Of a stretch of DNA of 64,000 nt, positions 39,275 to 47,955 are shown piece by piece. The notes under the pieces are model-generated. The model was not told where the DNA came from. It saw only the letters and a list, made by a program, of their open reading frames with translations, and did no database searches. This stretch comes from JACNIZ01 sp964344765 (GTDB lineage: Bacteria; Planctomycetota; UBA1135). The translations under genes and the position numbers were made by a program. How positions within the stretch are numbered: the stretch's first letter is position 1; every line of letters begins with the position of its first letter. The stretch lies in NCBI GenBank assembly GCA_964344765.1, contig CAYFOM010000015.1, forward strand, positions 30,029 through 94,028. The letters are read 5' to 3'.

Positions 39275-39811
39275 TCAGGCAGCGTCCTCTTGGTCCGCCC
39301 GAGCTTGCAAGCAGCGGGCGGTAGAAGCACCAACCTCTTTGAGGAGGGTGGCGAGTTGACGGGCGGGCCCGTTGATGGCGCCGCACATCATTGCGCGCAG
39401 CGTGTCCTTATCCGGCATGCCGGCAATACCGGCAGCTTCAGCGGCGGGCATGATCGAGCCATCGAAGTAGGCACCGCGGTAGTTGACCTTGCGCTCTTTC
39501 TTCTGTGGCTTGCAGAAGGCTTCAATCGCCTTCGCAGCGCCAATGGTGCTTTCGGCGTCGCCAACCAAAATGGCGCAGTTGCCGTAGTCCCATGCGCTGT
39601 CCTCGAATTCGATGCCGGATTCGGCGAGGGCAACTTTGACCAAGCGCTTTTTGCCCAACACGAGGTTGGCGCCGGAAGCGCGGACGTCGTTGCGAAGACC
39701 TTGGGCCTCTTCGACCGTCAGACCTTCCATGCTCAAAAGTACAACCCCGTCCTGATCCTGAACTGCATCGCAGTACTCTTGGACGATCCATTTATTGATG
39801 GTGCTTACCAT
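39275..39811 (-). CDS. rplJ: 50S ribosomal protein L10
   Basis: The stalk base that holds L7/L12 dimers. 178 residues with the VQEYCDAVQDQDGVVLLSMEGLTVEEAQGLRNDVR rRNA-binding region and a C-terminal helix for L12. The 27-base gap after rplA leaves no room for an E. coli-type L10 leader. Confidence 0.94.
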   Translation of the reverse strand: MVSTINKWIVQEYCDAVQDQDGVVLLSMEGLTVEEAQGLRNDVRASGANLVLGKKRLVKVALAESGIEFEDSAWDYGNCAILVGDAESTIGAAKAIEAFCKPQKKERKVNYRGAYFDGSIMPAAEAAGIAGMPDKDTLRAMMCGAINGPARQLATLLKEVGASTARCLQARADQEDAA

Positions 39812-39838
39812 GATCTTTCTCCTGGAATTGCGGGTTGA

Positions 39839-40522
39839 TTAGTACTTGTAGTCGACCTTCAGGCCGGGACCCATCGAAGAGGTCACGCTGACGGTGCGGA
39901 TGTAAGCGCCCTTGGCAGTTGCCGGGCGCAGGTTCACGACGTAATCAAGGAAGGCTGTGGCATTCTCGGTCAACTTCTGACTAGAGAACGAAACCTTGCC
40001 GACCGGAACGTGAACGTTGCTGCCGCTATCGACACGGAATTCAACCTTACCGGCCATAAACTCCTTCACAGCCTGGGCAGCATTCGGAGTAACGGTGCCG
40101 GACTTTGGCGAAGGCATCTTGCCCTGCGGACCAAGCACGCGGCCGAGCTTACCGACTACGCGCATCATGCTCGGGTGAGCGATGACCACGTCGAAATCGG
40201 TCCAGCCGCCTTGAATCTTCTCAGCCAGCTCATCCGAGCCGACTTCCATTGCGCCAGCCTCTTTACAGGCATCGGCAACATCTCCTTCAGCGAAGGCGAT
40301 CACGCGGACTGACTTGCCCAAGCCGTGCGGCAGGCTGACAGCACCACGAACCATTTGGTCCGATTTCTTCGGATCTACGCCGAGGCGCACTGCAACTTCC
40401 ACCGTCTCATCGAACTTGGCGGTGGTGCAGTTCTTCAGCGCAGCGAACGCATCTTCCATTTCGTAGACGCGCGTGCGGTCTACTTTTTCTGCGTTTTCAC
40501 GGAAACGACGACTGCGTGCCAT
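39839..40522 (-). CDS. rplA: 50S ribosomal protein L1
   Basis: 227 residues of the L1 stalk. FDETVEVAVRLGVDPKKSDQMVRG and GPQGKMPSPKSGTVT are diagnostic. In other bacteria L1 represses its own operon; I could not locate a target. Confidence 0.97.
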   Translation of the reverse strand: MARSRRFRENAEKVDRTRVYEMEDAFAALKNCTTAKFDETVEVAVRLGVDPKKSDQMVRGAVSLPHGLGKSVRVIAFAEGDVADACKEAGAMEVGSDELAEKIQGGWTDFDVVIAHPSMMRVVGKLGRVLGPQGKMPSPKSGTVTPNAAQAVKEFMAGKVEFRVDSGSNVHVPVGKVSFSSQKLTENATAFLDYVVNLRPATAKGAYIRTVSVTSSMGPGLKVDYKY

Positions 40523-40534
40523 GAGTATTCTCCT

Positions 40535-40960
40535 TTAGTCAACGACTTCGATGCCCATGGAACGCGCGGTTCCAGCAATGATTAGAGCAGCGGCCTCAGG
40601 CGAAGCTGCGTTCAAATCGTTCATCTTCAGGTCGACGATTTCCATGACCTGTGCTTGGGTCACTTTGCCGACAATCTCACTGCCGACCACGCCGGAGCCC
40701 TTTTCAAGGCCGGCTGCTTTTTTCAGCAGCACTGCAGCGGGCGGCGACTTGTATTCCAGCGAGAAGCTACGGTCCTTGTAGACCGTAATCACGACGGGAA
40801 TGATCATGCCTCGCTTGTCAGCGGTGGCGTCGTTGAACTGCTTCACGAATTCACCGATCGGTACGCCATGGGCACCGAGGGCGGGACCTACCGGCGGCGC
40901 CGGAGTGGCCGCACCAGCAGGACACTGAAGCTTGATTTTTGCGGTAATTTCTTTAGCCAT
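40535..40960 (-). CDS. rplK: 50S ribosomal protein L11
   Basis: 141 residues from MAKEITAKIKLQCPAGAATPAPPVGPALG; the N-terminal proline-rich PAPPVGPALG is the thiostrepton contact region. The C-terminal rRNA-binding domain includes GSEIVGKVTQAQVMEI. An upstream in-frame start at 40975 would add five residues. Confidence 0.97.
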   Translation of the reverse strand: MAKEITAKIKLQCPAGAATPAPPVGPALGAHGVPIGEFVKQFNDATADKRGMIIPVVITVYKDRSFSLEYKSPPAAVLLKKAAGLEKGSGVVGSEIVGKVTQAQVMEIVDLKMNDLNAASPEAAALIIAGTARSMGIEVVD

Positions 40961-41018
40961 TTTTCGCCCTCCCACTCAGGTGGTTCAAACGGGTTGCAAC
41001 CAGAGGCTGCGGGCAGAT

Positions 41019-41576
41019 TTAGACGGGCTCAACCTGCCAATGGTCGATCTCGACAGCTGTCGCCCGACCAAAGATGGTGACGGAAATGTGCAGGATTCCT
41101 TTGGTCTCATCGACCTCCTCCACAGAACCATCGAAGCCCTCAAAAGGACCTTCTGTGATGCGCACCATGTCGCCCCGCTTGATGCGGACCGCCATACGCG
41201 GTGCGTCTTCGCTCTCGTGCATGCGCGAGAGAATGCCCTCGACCTCGTCGGGGGTCATTGGCGTGGGCTCTTCCCCACCACCAACAAAGTCGCCGAAACC
41301 TTGCGTTTCGTGCAATGCAAACCAAACCGCTTGATCTTCTTTGTCCTCGGAGCCACGGGCACCGAGTGCGGCTTGGATCATGAGGTAGCCAGGGTAAATC
41401 TTGCGGCTGACCACCTTCTTCTTGCCGTTCTTCACTTCCGAGAAGCGCTCGACCGGCACCAAGATTTGCGGGATGCGGTGCTCCAGGCCGTCAGCCTTAA
41501 TGCGACGGACCAGCTTTTCACGAACCGAATCCTCTCGGTTCGTCGCTACGCGGACCACATACCACTCCAATCCCAT
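41019..41576 (-). CDS. nusG: Transcription elongation/antitermination factor NusG
   Basis: 185 residues. The NGN domain starts LEWYVVRVATNREDSVREKL and includes SRKIYPGYLMIQ. The KOW motif is in VRIKRGDMVRITEGPFEGFDGSVEEV. A stretch of about 30 residues between them (LGARGSEDKEDQAVW and GGGEEPTPMT) is longer than in E. coli. It is 2 bases after secE. Confidence 0.95.
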   Translation of the reverse strand: MGLEWYVVRVATNREDSVREKLVRRIKADGLEHRIPQILVPVERFSEVKNGKKKVVSRKIYPGYLMIQAALGARGSEDKEDQAVWFALHETQGFGDFVGGGEEPTPMTPDEVEGILSRMHESEDAPRMAVRIKRGDMVRITEGPFEGFDGSVEEVDETKGILHISVTIFGRATAVEIDHWQVEPV

Positions 41577-41578
41577 GA

Positions 41579-42016
41579 CTAGATCTCCCAAAGAATCACC
41601 TGGAACAATTTGCCGAGTGCGAAGTCAGCAAGGGAAAGGAAGGCCATCAACACCAAAACGGTAATGATGACGACAATCGATGAGTTAGACGCCTCTTGGA
41701 AAGACGGCCAAGTCACCTTCTTAATTTCGCCCTCTACCTCAATCAGGTGCTGAGCCAGCTTCTCTTTAGCCAGCGCCTTGACCCAGACAAAGGTGAGTGC
41801 TGAGAACAGCAAGAAAGCAATAAGGTTGGCGCCACTGATCGTGACACCGAAAATCGGCACCTTGGTGAAGCCGTCAAAAATCGGCCCACGCAGCCCCGAC
41901 CAGCCGTTCAGGAAGCCGGCAAAAGCCATGCACGCATAAGCAGCAGCAGCCTCACCAAACCAGAATGCAATCTGGCGGGCGTTTCTTCCTTCGTCGGGCT
42001 TGTAGCGGAAAAGCAT
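41579..42016 (-). CDS. secE: SecE preprotein translocase subunit, three-segment form
   Basis: 145 residues. Two hydrophobic segments (about 22-40 and 62-80) precede the conserved amphipathic helix GEIKKVTWPSFQEA and final membrane segment. The layout is like the three-segment SecE of E. coli, not the single-segment form. It precedes nusG as usual. Confidence 0.92.
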   Translation of the reverse strand: MLFRYKPDEGRNARQIAFWFGEAAAAYACMAFAGFLNGWSGLRGPIFDGFTKVPIFGVTISGANLIAFLLFSALTFVWVKALAKEKLAQHLIEVEGEIKKVTWPSFQEASNSSIVVIITVLVLMAFLSLADFALGKLFQVILWEI

Positions 42017-42035
42017 TGCGATTGATCAGATGGCC

Positions 42036-42194
42036 TTACAGCTTCTTCTCTCTGTGGACCTGGTGTTTGCCACAGAACTTGCAGAACTTCTTCATCTCGA
42101 GCTTGTACTCGGCGCGCTGCTTCTTACCGGTGGTGTAATTCCGGTTGCGGCATTCCGTGCACTCGAGGAAGACGTAGCGTTCCTTGTTCTTCAT
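42036..42194 (-). CDS. rpmG: 50S ribosomal protein L33
   Basis: 52 residues: MKNKERYVFLECTECRNRNYTT with two CxxC pairs (CTEC, CKFC), the zinc-binding C+ form. It lies between tuf and secE, as in many non-enteric bacteria. Confidence 0.95.
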   Translation of the reverse strand: MKNKERYVFLECTECRNRNYTTGKKQRAEYKLEMKKFCKFCGKHQVHREKKL

Positions 42195-42253
42195 GTTTCT
42201 ATCAGCAGGACAGCCGAGGCTGTCGATTCCCCCGTTACCAGGGTGGACGTAAG

Positions 42254-42314
42254 CCGGGAGCCCCTCGTGGAGCCCCCGGCAGTCAGGGTCGGACCATCCA
42301 AAGGCCCGACCCTC
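42254..42314 (-). other. Two hairpins between tuf and rpmG
   Basis: GCCGGG/CCCGGC with an inner GCTCC/GGGGC stem (42254-42281), and AGGGTCGG/CCGACCCT (42286-42293 with 42307-42314). No T-run follows. They may slow tuf 3'-end decay or attenuate transcription so that EF-Tu exceeds the rest. Confidence 0.5.
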
Positions 42315-42321
42315 ATTTGGA

Positions 42322-43527
42322 TTAGGCGAGGATCTTCGAGACCACGCCTGCACCGACGGTGCGGCCACCTTCACGGATAGCGAAGCGCAGTTGCTCGTCC
42401 ATCGCGATCGGGGTCAGCAGCTCAACGTTCATCTTGACGTTATCGCCAGGCATGACCATCTCGACGCCTTCCGGCAGCTCAATGTTGCCAGTCACGTCAG
42501 TCGTACGGAAGTAGAACTGCGGACGGTAACCCGAGAAGAAAGGCTTGTGACGACCACCTTCATCCTTACCCAAGATGTAGACCTCGGCTTCGAACTTGGT
42601 GTGAGGAGTAATCGAACCCGGCTTGGCCAAGACCTGACCGCGCTCAACTTCGTCCTTCTTGATGCCGCGCAACAGTACGCCGACGTTGTCACCAGCTTGA
42701 CCTTCGTTCAAGGTCTTCTGGAACATCTCAACACCGGTGCAGGTGGTCTTGTGGGTGTCCTTGATACCGACGATCTCGATCTCCTCACCCATCTTGACGA
42801 TGCCAGTCTCGACACGGCCGGTTACCACAGTACCGCGACCTTCAATCGAGAAGACGTCTTCCACCGGCATCAGGAAGTCCTTGTCGACTTCGCGCTTCGG
42901 CTCAGGAATGTAGGAGTCGACGCTGTCCATCAGCTCCTTCATCGGAGCAAAACGCTCATCGTCGGTTTCGGCGCCATCGATCACGGCTTCCATTGCCTTC
43001 AGAGCGGAGCCCTGAATGACCGGAATGTCGTCACCCGGGAAGTCGTACTCAGAGAGCAGCTCGCGGATCTCCATTTCGACCAGCTCAAGCAGTTCTTCGT
43101 CGTCGACCTGGTCAACCTTGTTCATGAAGACCACCATTGCCGGCACGTTCACCTGCTTCGCAAGGAGGATGTGCTCCTTGGTCTGCGGCATCGGGCCGTC
43201 AGTAGCGGCGACCACCAAGATTGCGCCGTCCATTTGGGCGGCACCGGTGATCATGTTCTTGACGTAGTCAGCGTGACCCGGGCAGTCCACGTGAGCGTAG
43301 TGACGGTTTTCCGTCTCGTACTCAACGTGAGCCGTCGAGATCGTGATGCCCCGAGCCTTTTCCTCGGGTGCCTTATCGATCTCATCAAAGGCCTTAACTG
43401 CGGAACCAGTTACCTTTGCAAGGTAGCCGGTGATGGCCGCAGTGAGAGTGGTCTTGCCGTGGTCGACGTGACCAATGGTACCCACGTTTACGTGGGGTTT
43501 CGTGCGTTCAAAGACTTCCTTAGCCAT
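42322..43527 (-). CDS. tuf: Translation elongation factor Tu
   Basis: 401 residues; delivers aminoacyl-tRNA. GHVDHGKT, the switch I RGITIST, DCPGHADY and NKVD are exact. Domains II and III end GGRTVGAGVVSKILA. Only copy in the window; it follows four tRNA genes in the tufB arrangement of E. coli. Confidence 0.98.
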   Translation of the reverse strand: MAKEVFERTKPHVNVGTIGHVDHGKTTLTAAITGYLAKVTGSAVKAFDEIDKAPEEKARGITISTAHVEYETENRHYAHVDCPGHADYVKNMITGAAQMDGAILVVAATDGPMPQTKEHILLAKQVNVPAMVVFMNKVDQVDDEELLELVEMEIRELLSEYDFPGDDIPVIQGSALKAMEAVIDGAETDDERFAPMKELMDSVDSYIPEPKREVDKDFLMPVEDVFSIEGRGTVVTGRVETGIVKMGEEIEIVGIKDTHKTTCTGVEMFQKTLNEGQAGDNVGVLLRGIKKDEVERGQVLAKPGSITPHTKFEAEVYILGKDEGGRHKPFFSGYRPQFYFRTTDVTGNIELPEGVEMVMPGDNVKMNVELLTPIAMDEQLRFAIREGGRTVGAGVVSKILA

Positions 43528-43688
43528 TGGTCTACTCCCTATTTAGGGGCGCTAATGAATCAGGCTGCAAGTCGCAGTGCGGTTAAGTTGGAATCCCCAA
43601 GCCGGAAGTGGCGAAGGGGGCGGGAATCTCCCATCAAGGGAGGGTTGGACCCCGCAGAACGAGACATTCTACTGAAGTCCAGGATTTC

Positions 43689-43763
<75 letters not shown>

Positions 43764-43811
43764 AAGCTTGCCAAAAGGCGCGCCAGAAAAGGATTCGCCA
43801 CAGGCGTGGAG

Positions 43812-43885
43812 TGGAGCGGGTGATGGGAATCGAACCCACGTGACCAGCTTGGAAGGCTGGGGCTCTACCATTGAGCTACACCCGC
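43812..43885 (-). tRNA. tRNA-Gly (anticodon TCC)
   Basis: 74 nt with encoded CCA. Acceptor GCGGGTG with CACCCGC; loop CTTCCAA between CCAGC and GCTGG gives TCC. Confidence 0.96.
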
Positions 43886-43892
43886 TCTGAGC

Positions 43893-43977
43893 TGGTGGGG
43901 AGAAGAGGATTCGAACCTCTGAAGACAGAGTCAACGGATTTACAGTCCGTTCCGTTTGGCCACTTCGGTATCTCCCC
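43893..43977 (-). tRNA. tRNA-Tyr (anticodon GTA)
   Basis: 85-nt class II tRNA with encoded CCA. Acceptor GGGGAGA with TCTCCCC; anticodon loop CTGTAAA gives GTA; the variable arm is long. Confidence 0.96.
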
Positions 43978-44031
43978 GGGAAGCTTGGAGCTTCCATGCC
44001 TGTGAACGTAAAGAACAATTCCAGCATCCCT

Positions 44032-44107
44032 TGGAGCTAGCGAAGGGACTTGAACCCTTGACCGCTGGTTTACAAAACCAGAGCTCTACCAACTGAGCTA
44101 CGCTAGC
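44032..44107 (-). tRNA. tRNA-Thr (anticodon TGT)
   Basis: 76 nt with encoded CCA. Acceptor GCTAGCG with CGCTAGC; loop TTTGTAA between CTGGT and ACCAG gives TGT. It is first in the Thr-Tyr-Gly-Thr-tuf array, the same order as thrU-tyrU-glyT-thrT-tufB of E. coli. Confidence 0.96.
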
Positions 44108-44134
44108 CGTCTAAGGGCTGGAAAAGGGCCAGAT

Positions 44135-44162
44135 AGTTTAAAGATCCCATTTCCCACGTCAA
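44135..44162 (-). promoter_or_regulatory. Sigma70-type promoter for the tRNA-tuf transcript
   Basis: Minus strand TTGACG (44157-44162), 16-bp spacer, TAAACT (44135-44140), with the implied start about 20 bases before tRNA-Thr(TGT). It would drive the four tRNAs and tuf, and possibly the genes downstream to rpoC. Confidence 0.7.
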
Positions 44163-44212
44163 CAACAGCTTTGGGAATTCTGGGAAAAGCCGGCGGAATT
44201 CCTGAACTTCGT

Positions 44213-45349
44213 TCAAAATTCTCCGCAACCACTGATGTCGTCAGGCCATGCCGACGGTTCGCCCTCGCTTCCGAGTGCCTTCCAAGCGCGTCCCATCTCG
44301 CTCAAAGTGAAGCCGCCGAGTCGGGCTCTTAACGCCGACGCCAACTCCAAACAAACCACTGCTTCCCCCACCACCGAAGCAGGGATCACGCTACAGACGT
44401 CGCTGCGCTCATAGGTGGCGCGAGAATCCGTCATCGAGGCCAACTCCACCGACGGCAGACCTTTGCGCAAAGTGGGAATAGGCTTCATTACAGCGCGCAA
44501 ATGAATGGGCAATCCGGTCGACAAGCCGCCCTCCACCCCACCGCAGCGATTGCCATCGCGGCCGATGCCGGCCCAGGCATCGGAATCGGCTTGAATGCCA
44601 TCGTGGTAACGGCTTCCCGGCACGCCGGATCCGCCGAAACCTAAGCCGATTTCCACGCCCTTAATCGCTGGAATCGACGCCATCGACGCCATTAAACGGG
44701 CATCCAATCGATCCACCGGTTGCTCCAAGCCGCCCAACCCTGGCGGGCAGCCGGTTGCCCGGACCTCAAACAAGCCACCCAACGAGTCACCGTCGTCGAT
44801 GGCCTTTTGAATGGTCTGGTTCCACGCCGGCTCGCCGTCGGCGCCGTCGCCTTTGGCGGTGCCTCCGATTTCGAGCACGTCCGACTGCACTTCAATCCCG
44901 AATCGGGCCAGCAATTGGCGCGCAATCTCGCCCATGGCGGTGCGCGCGGCGGTTTCACGGGCACTGGCACGTTCCAGCACCGCACGGATGTCGCGGCATT
45001 GACTGCGCATGACCCCGGCCAAGTCGGCGTGCCCGGGTCGCGGCGCCTTCAAGTTGGGCAAGGTGTCAATGCGAGTGTCGCTATTGCCGATCGACAGGCT
45101 CACCGGCGTCCCGAGGGTCACACCATTTTTAAAACCGGAAAGCACTTCCAGTTGATCCTGCTCGAATTTGGCCCGCGGACCGCGTCCGAAGCCTTTCCAG
45201 CGCCTTTTCATGCCGGCGCGGACGGCGTCGAAATCGATTTCCAAACCGGCCGGCAGCCCTTCCAACAGGGCGACCAAAACGGGGCCGTGGGATTCGCCGG
45301 CGGTGGACCAGCGCAAACCGTGGCGTAGCGGAGACGGGGTGTGGCTCAT
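44213..45349 (-). CDS. aroC: Chorismate synthase
   Basis: Last shikimate-pathway step, FMN-dependent. The 378 residues start MSHTPSPLRHGLRWSTAGESHG. RPGHADLAG and RSSARETAAR-type (RASARETAART) signatures are present, and GGVEGGLSTG. The insert DGADGEPAWNQTIQKA follows the bacterial plan. I start at the ATG 45349; a TTG at 45373 is also in frame. Confidence 0.96.
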   Translation of the reverse strand: MSHTPSPLRHGLRWSTAGESHGPVLVALLEGLPAGLEIDFDAVRAGMKRRWKGFGRGPRAKFEQDQLEVLSGFKNGVTLGTPVSLSIGNSDTRIDTLPNLKAPRPGHADLAGVMRSQCRDIRAVLERASARETAARTAMGEIARQLLARFGIEVQSDVLEIGGTAKGDGADGEPAWNQTIQKAIDDGDSLGGLFEVRATGCPPGLGGLEQPVDRLDARLMASMASIPAIKGVEIGLGFGGSGVPGSRYHDGIQADSDAWAGIGRDGNRCGGVEGGLSTGLPIHLRAVMKPIPTLRKGLPSVELASMTDSRATYERSDVCSVIPASVVGEAVVCLELASALRARLGGFTLSEMGRAWKALGSEGEPSAWPDDISGCGEF

Positions 45350-45374
45350 GAATTCGGCCTTAATCGACGGCAAC

Positions 45375-45740
45375 TCAGTTCTGCGCCATCGCGCTGAGTT
45401 GGTTCAACAGGTCGGGCATCGGGAATGGTTTGGACAACAAGCCGCAGTACTCTTCCATGCCTTCCAGCTCGGACAGCGACGGATGTTGCGGAGTGCCGGT
45501 AATGATTACAAACGGCAGCAAACAGCCGCGTTCACGCCATTCCAATGCCAGCGACACGCCGGTGTGACCGCCACCTAGGTTTAGGTCGAGCAGCATCATA
45601 TCGACGTCACCGACGGCAATTTCGCGCTCGGCATCCTCCACTGAAGCCGCCGGCCGCGGATTCATCCCCTGGTGCTGCACGGCAAGCGCCAGCAATTCCC
45701 GCATTGCAGGATCATTGTCCAGGACAAGTACTTGTTTCAA
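45375..45740 (-). CDS. Single-domain response regulator (receiver only)
   Basis: 121 residues, one receiver domain and no output domain. Acidic pocket DNDP at 8-11, phospho-acceptor Asp52 in LLDLN, switch Thr81 and Lys104 (SKPF). The start is TTG at 45740, as no ATG fits. It lies between mutS2 and aroC, with no histidine kinase in the window, so its partner is unknown. A CheY-like or phosphorelay role is possible. Confidence 0.85.
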   Translation of the reverse strand: MKQVLVLDNDPAMRELLALAVQHQGMNPRPAASVEDAEREIAVGDVDMMLLDLNLGGGHTGVSLALEWRERGCLLPFVIITGTPQHPSLSELEGMEEYCGLLSKPFPMPDLLNQLSAMAQN

Positions 45741-45793
45741 GCCGAAGTTGGGCGAACGGCAGGGTTGAAGGAGGAGGTGGGGAAAGACCTACC

Positions 45794-47875
45794 TTACACG
45801 CCACCGGGCGGTGGTTCGACCCAAGTCACCTCGCGCAGCGGCAGTTCGACGTCGAGGTTGCCGTAGCGAAGCTTCAGCATTTGCTTTTTGCGCTGGATCT
45901 TCAATACCTGTAGGCGTTCACGGAACTTGGGCACGTAGACGGTGTCGCCCTTTTTGATCGCGGCGGCGAAATCCTGCCAGCGGCGGCCGAGATCGCAAGC
46001 ATCCAGCTCGCTACCGACCTGATGCAGGAACCGCTGCCATTCTTCCACCATAGGCCCACTGGATCGCTGAACCAGCGGCAATCCTTCGTCCATCACCAGC
46101 GTCATCATGCGACGGCGGTGATCTAAAAAGGCCTGCTCGGCCTCTCCTTGACGGATTTCGGCGATACGGGCGGCGTCTTCCTGTTCTTGCTCGACTTGCT
46201 CGCGCACCTGACGCGCTTCGGCTTGCATTTCCTCGGCGCTTTCGCGCAGCAACTCGGCATCGCGTCGCACACGACCGACATCGGCCAGCAACTTCTCCGC
46301 TCCGCCGCCATCGCGTTGCGCCAAGTGGCGAGCGCGGCTGACCAGCTCTTGCGGTAGCCCCAAGCGCTCGGCAACCTCGACTGCATGCGAGGCACCAGGC
46401 ACGCCGACGAGCAATCGGTACCGCGGTGATAGCGTTTGCGGATCGAACTCCATCGACGCGTTTTCGGCGCGGGGCACGTCGGTGGAGAAAATCTTCAGCG
46501 CACCAAGGTGGGTATTGGCGATGGTCATGCATCCGCGCTTGAGCAGCTTTTCCAAAACCGCCTGCCCCAACGCCGCGCCCTCTTCCGGGTCGGTACCGGT
46601 GCCCAATTCGTCGAGCAGCACCAACGCGCGTGGACCGGCGTGCTTCAAAATGCCCAAAGTGCGCTTAAGGTGCCCGGAGAACGTAGAAAGACTGGATTCA
46701 ATGGATTGCTGGTCGCCGATGTCGGCGTGAATTCCAGTCAACTGCGGCACGTTGCAGCCGTCGCCGGCGCTAATTGGCAATCCGCACAACGCCAACGCGG
46801 CCAACAAACCGACGGTTTTCAACACCACGGTTTTGCCGCCGGTATTCGGCCCGGTCACGACCAGCAAATCGTAGTCACGACCTAAAGCCAAGTTCAGCTC
46901 TTGCACTTCGTCAGCGCCCATCTGACGCAACAGCAACGGATGCCGAGCCTGGCGTAAGGTCATGCCGATGTCCTCTGCATCGGCATAAGAGCCTTCGACC
47001 TCATCCGCCCAACGCGCCCCGGCAAAAGCCAAATCCAACTGCGAAATTGCGCTTTCGATCCACTGCAACGATTCGCGATGATCCAGCACGGCGCGCGTCA
47101 GCTTGGTCAGCACCTGTTCTTCAATGCGACGCACGTTGCTTTGCGCCTCGACCATGCGGTTCGACAACTCAAGCACTTCGCCCGGCTCGATAAATAGCGT
47201 GTCGCCGCTTTGCGAACGGTCGTGCACAACTCCACGCGAACGGCCGGCGTGAGTAGCTTTTACCGCCAGCAGCAATCGATCGGCACGACGCACCGGAAGG
47301 CGCTGGCGCAACACACCGGCTTTGTGCAGGCGTCCGGCAATTTCTTCCATCCGCTGCGAGCGCAGTTTTTGCAATTCGCCAACCCTTCGCCTCGCTTTGC
47401 CAAGTTCAGGATGTGCCTCGTCCAAAATTTCGCCGCGTCGACCAATGGCTCCACGCAACTGATGACGTAATCCCTGGCAGTCCGGCGCCTGCTCCATGCA
47501 TTCGCGCAACGCCTCGTAAACGTAGTTCTGCGCCAGCCACTGTTGCAGGTTGCGCTGAATATCGAGGAAGTCGGCAATGATCAGCAGTTCGTCACCTTCC
47601 AACAGGCGCTTGTCGGCGAATCCGAGTACTTGCACCAAATCGCCGGCACCCGAAATCCCCGGTGCACTCTCGGCCTGAACTGCAAGCAAGGCTTCGGCTC
47701 CGCGAAGCTGACGACGCGCACGCTCGTCTGCACCGAGTTGGGGATGACTGGACGTAAGCAGTCGTTTGCCGCCGGGCGTGAACGCAAACTCGGCCATCCA
47801 TTCCAAAACGGCCGGCAACTCAAGCGCCTGCAAGGCGTCGTTAGGGAAGTCGTCGGCGGTGGATGGGGAGGTCAT
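45794..47875 (-). CDS. mutS2: MutS2-type ATPase lacking an Smr domain
   Basis: 693 residues. The core domain precedes a MutS ATPase with Walker A GPNTGGKT (about residue 340), LSTFSGHLKR, Walker B VLLDELGTGTDPEEGAALG and NTHLGALK. A coiled-coil of Glu/Gln/Arg-rich helices and a KOW-like region (KKGDTVYVPKFRERLQVLKI) follow. The protein then stops at EPPPGGV. Typical MutS2 (about 780 residues) ends with an Smr nuclease domain, which is missing. Functions of the family include recombination suppression and rescue of collided ribosomes. Confidence 0.93.
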   Translation of the reverse strand: MTSPSTADDFPNDALQALELPAVLEWMAEFAFTPGGKRLLTSSHPQLGADERARRQLRGAEALLAVQAESAPGISGAGDLVQVLGFADKRLLEGDELLIIADFLDIQRNLQQWLAQNYVYEALRECMEQAPDCQGLRHQLRGAIGRRGEILDEAHPELGKARRRVGELQKLRSQRMEEIAGRLHKAGVLRQRLPVRRADRLLLAVKATHAGRSRGVVHDRSQSGDTLFIEPGEVLELSNRMVEAQSNVRRIEEQVLTKLTRAVLDHRESLQWIESAISQLDLAFAGARWADEVEGSYADAEDIGMTLRQARHPLLLRQMGADEVQELNLALGRDYDLLVVTGPNTGGKTVVLKTVGLLAALALCGLPISAGDGCNVPQLTGIHADIGDQQSIESSLSTFSGHLKRTLGILKHAGPRALVLLDELGTGTDPEEGAALGQAVLEKLLKRGCMTIANTHLGALKIFSTDVPRAENASMEFDPQTLSPRYRLLVGVPGASHAVEVAERLGLPQELVSRARHLAQRDGGGAEKLLADVGRVRRDAELLRESAEEMQAEARQVREQVEQEQEDAARIAEIRQGEAEQAFLDHRRRMMTLVMDEGLPLVQRSSGPMVEEWQRFLHQVGSELDACDLGRRWQDFAAAIKKGDTVYVPKFRERLQVLKIQRKKQMLKLRYGNLDVELPLREVTWVEPPPGGV

Positions 47876-47886
47876 TTTTGAGCGGC

Positions 47887-47915
47887 CTGAAGTCGGCCCT
47901 AGGCCCGGCTAGAAT
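47887..47915 (+). promoter_or_regulatory. Possible promoter for the transsulfuration genes
   Basis: TAGAAT (47910-47915) with a 17-bp spacer from a weak CTGAAG (47887-47892) in the 80 bases between divergent mutS2 and the beta-synthase gene. Only the -10 is strong. Confidence 0.4.
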
Positions 47916-47955
47916 ACGGCTTCCGCCGCGGCCGATCTAAAGAGGTTTAGCCGCA

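Noticed and set aside
42254..42314. Intrinsic terminator after tuf
   Set aside because: Two stems are clear but neither is followed by a T-run, so I list them only as structures.
42322..43527. Second tuf copy or a tufA after fusA
   Set aside because: Only one tuf is present; rpsJ follows fusA.
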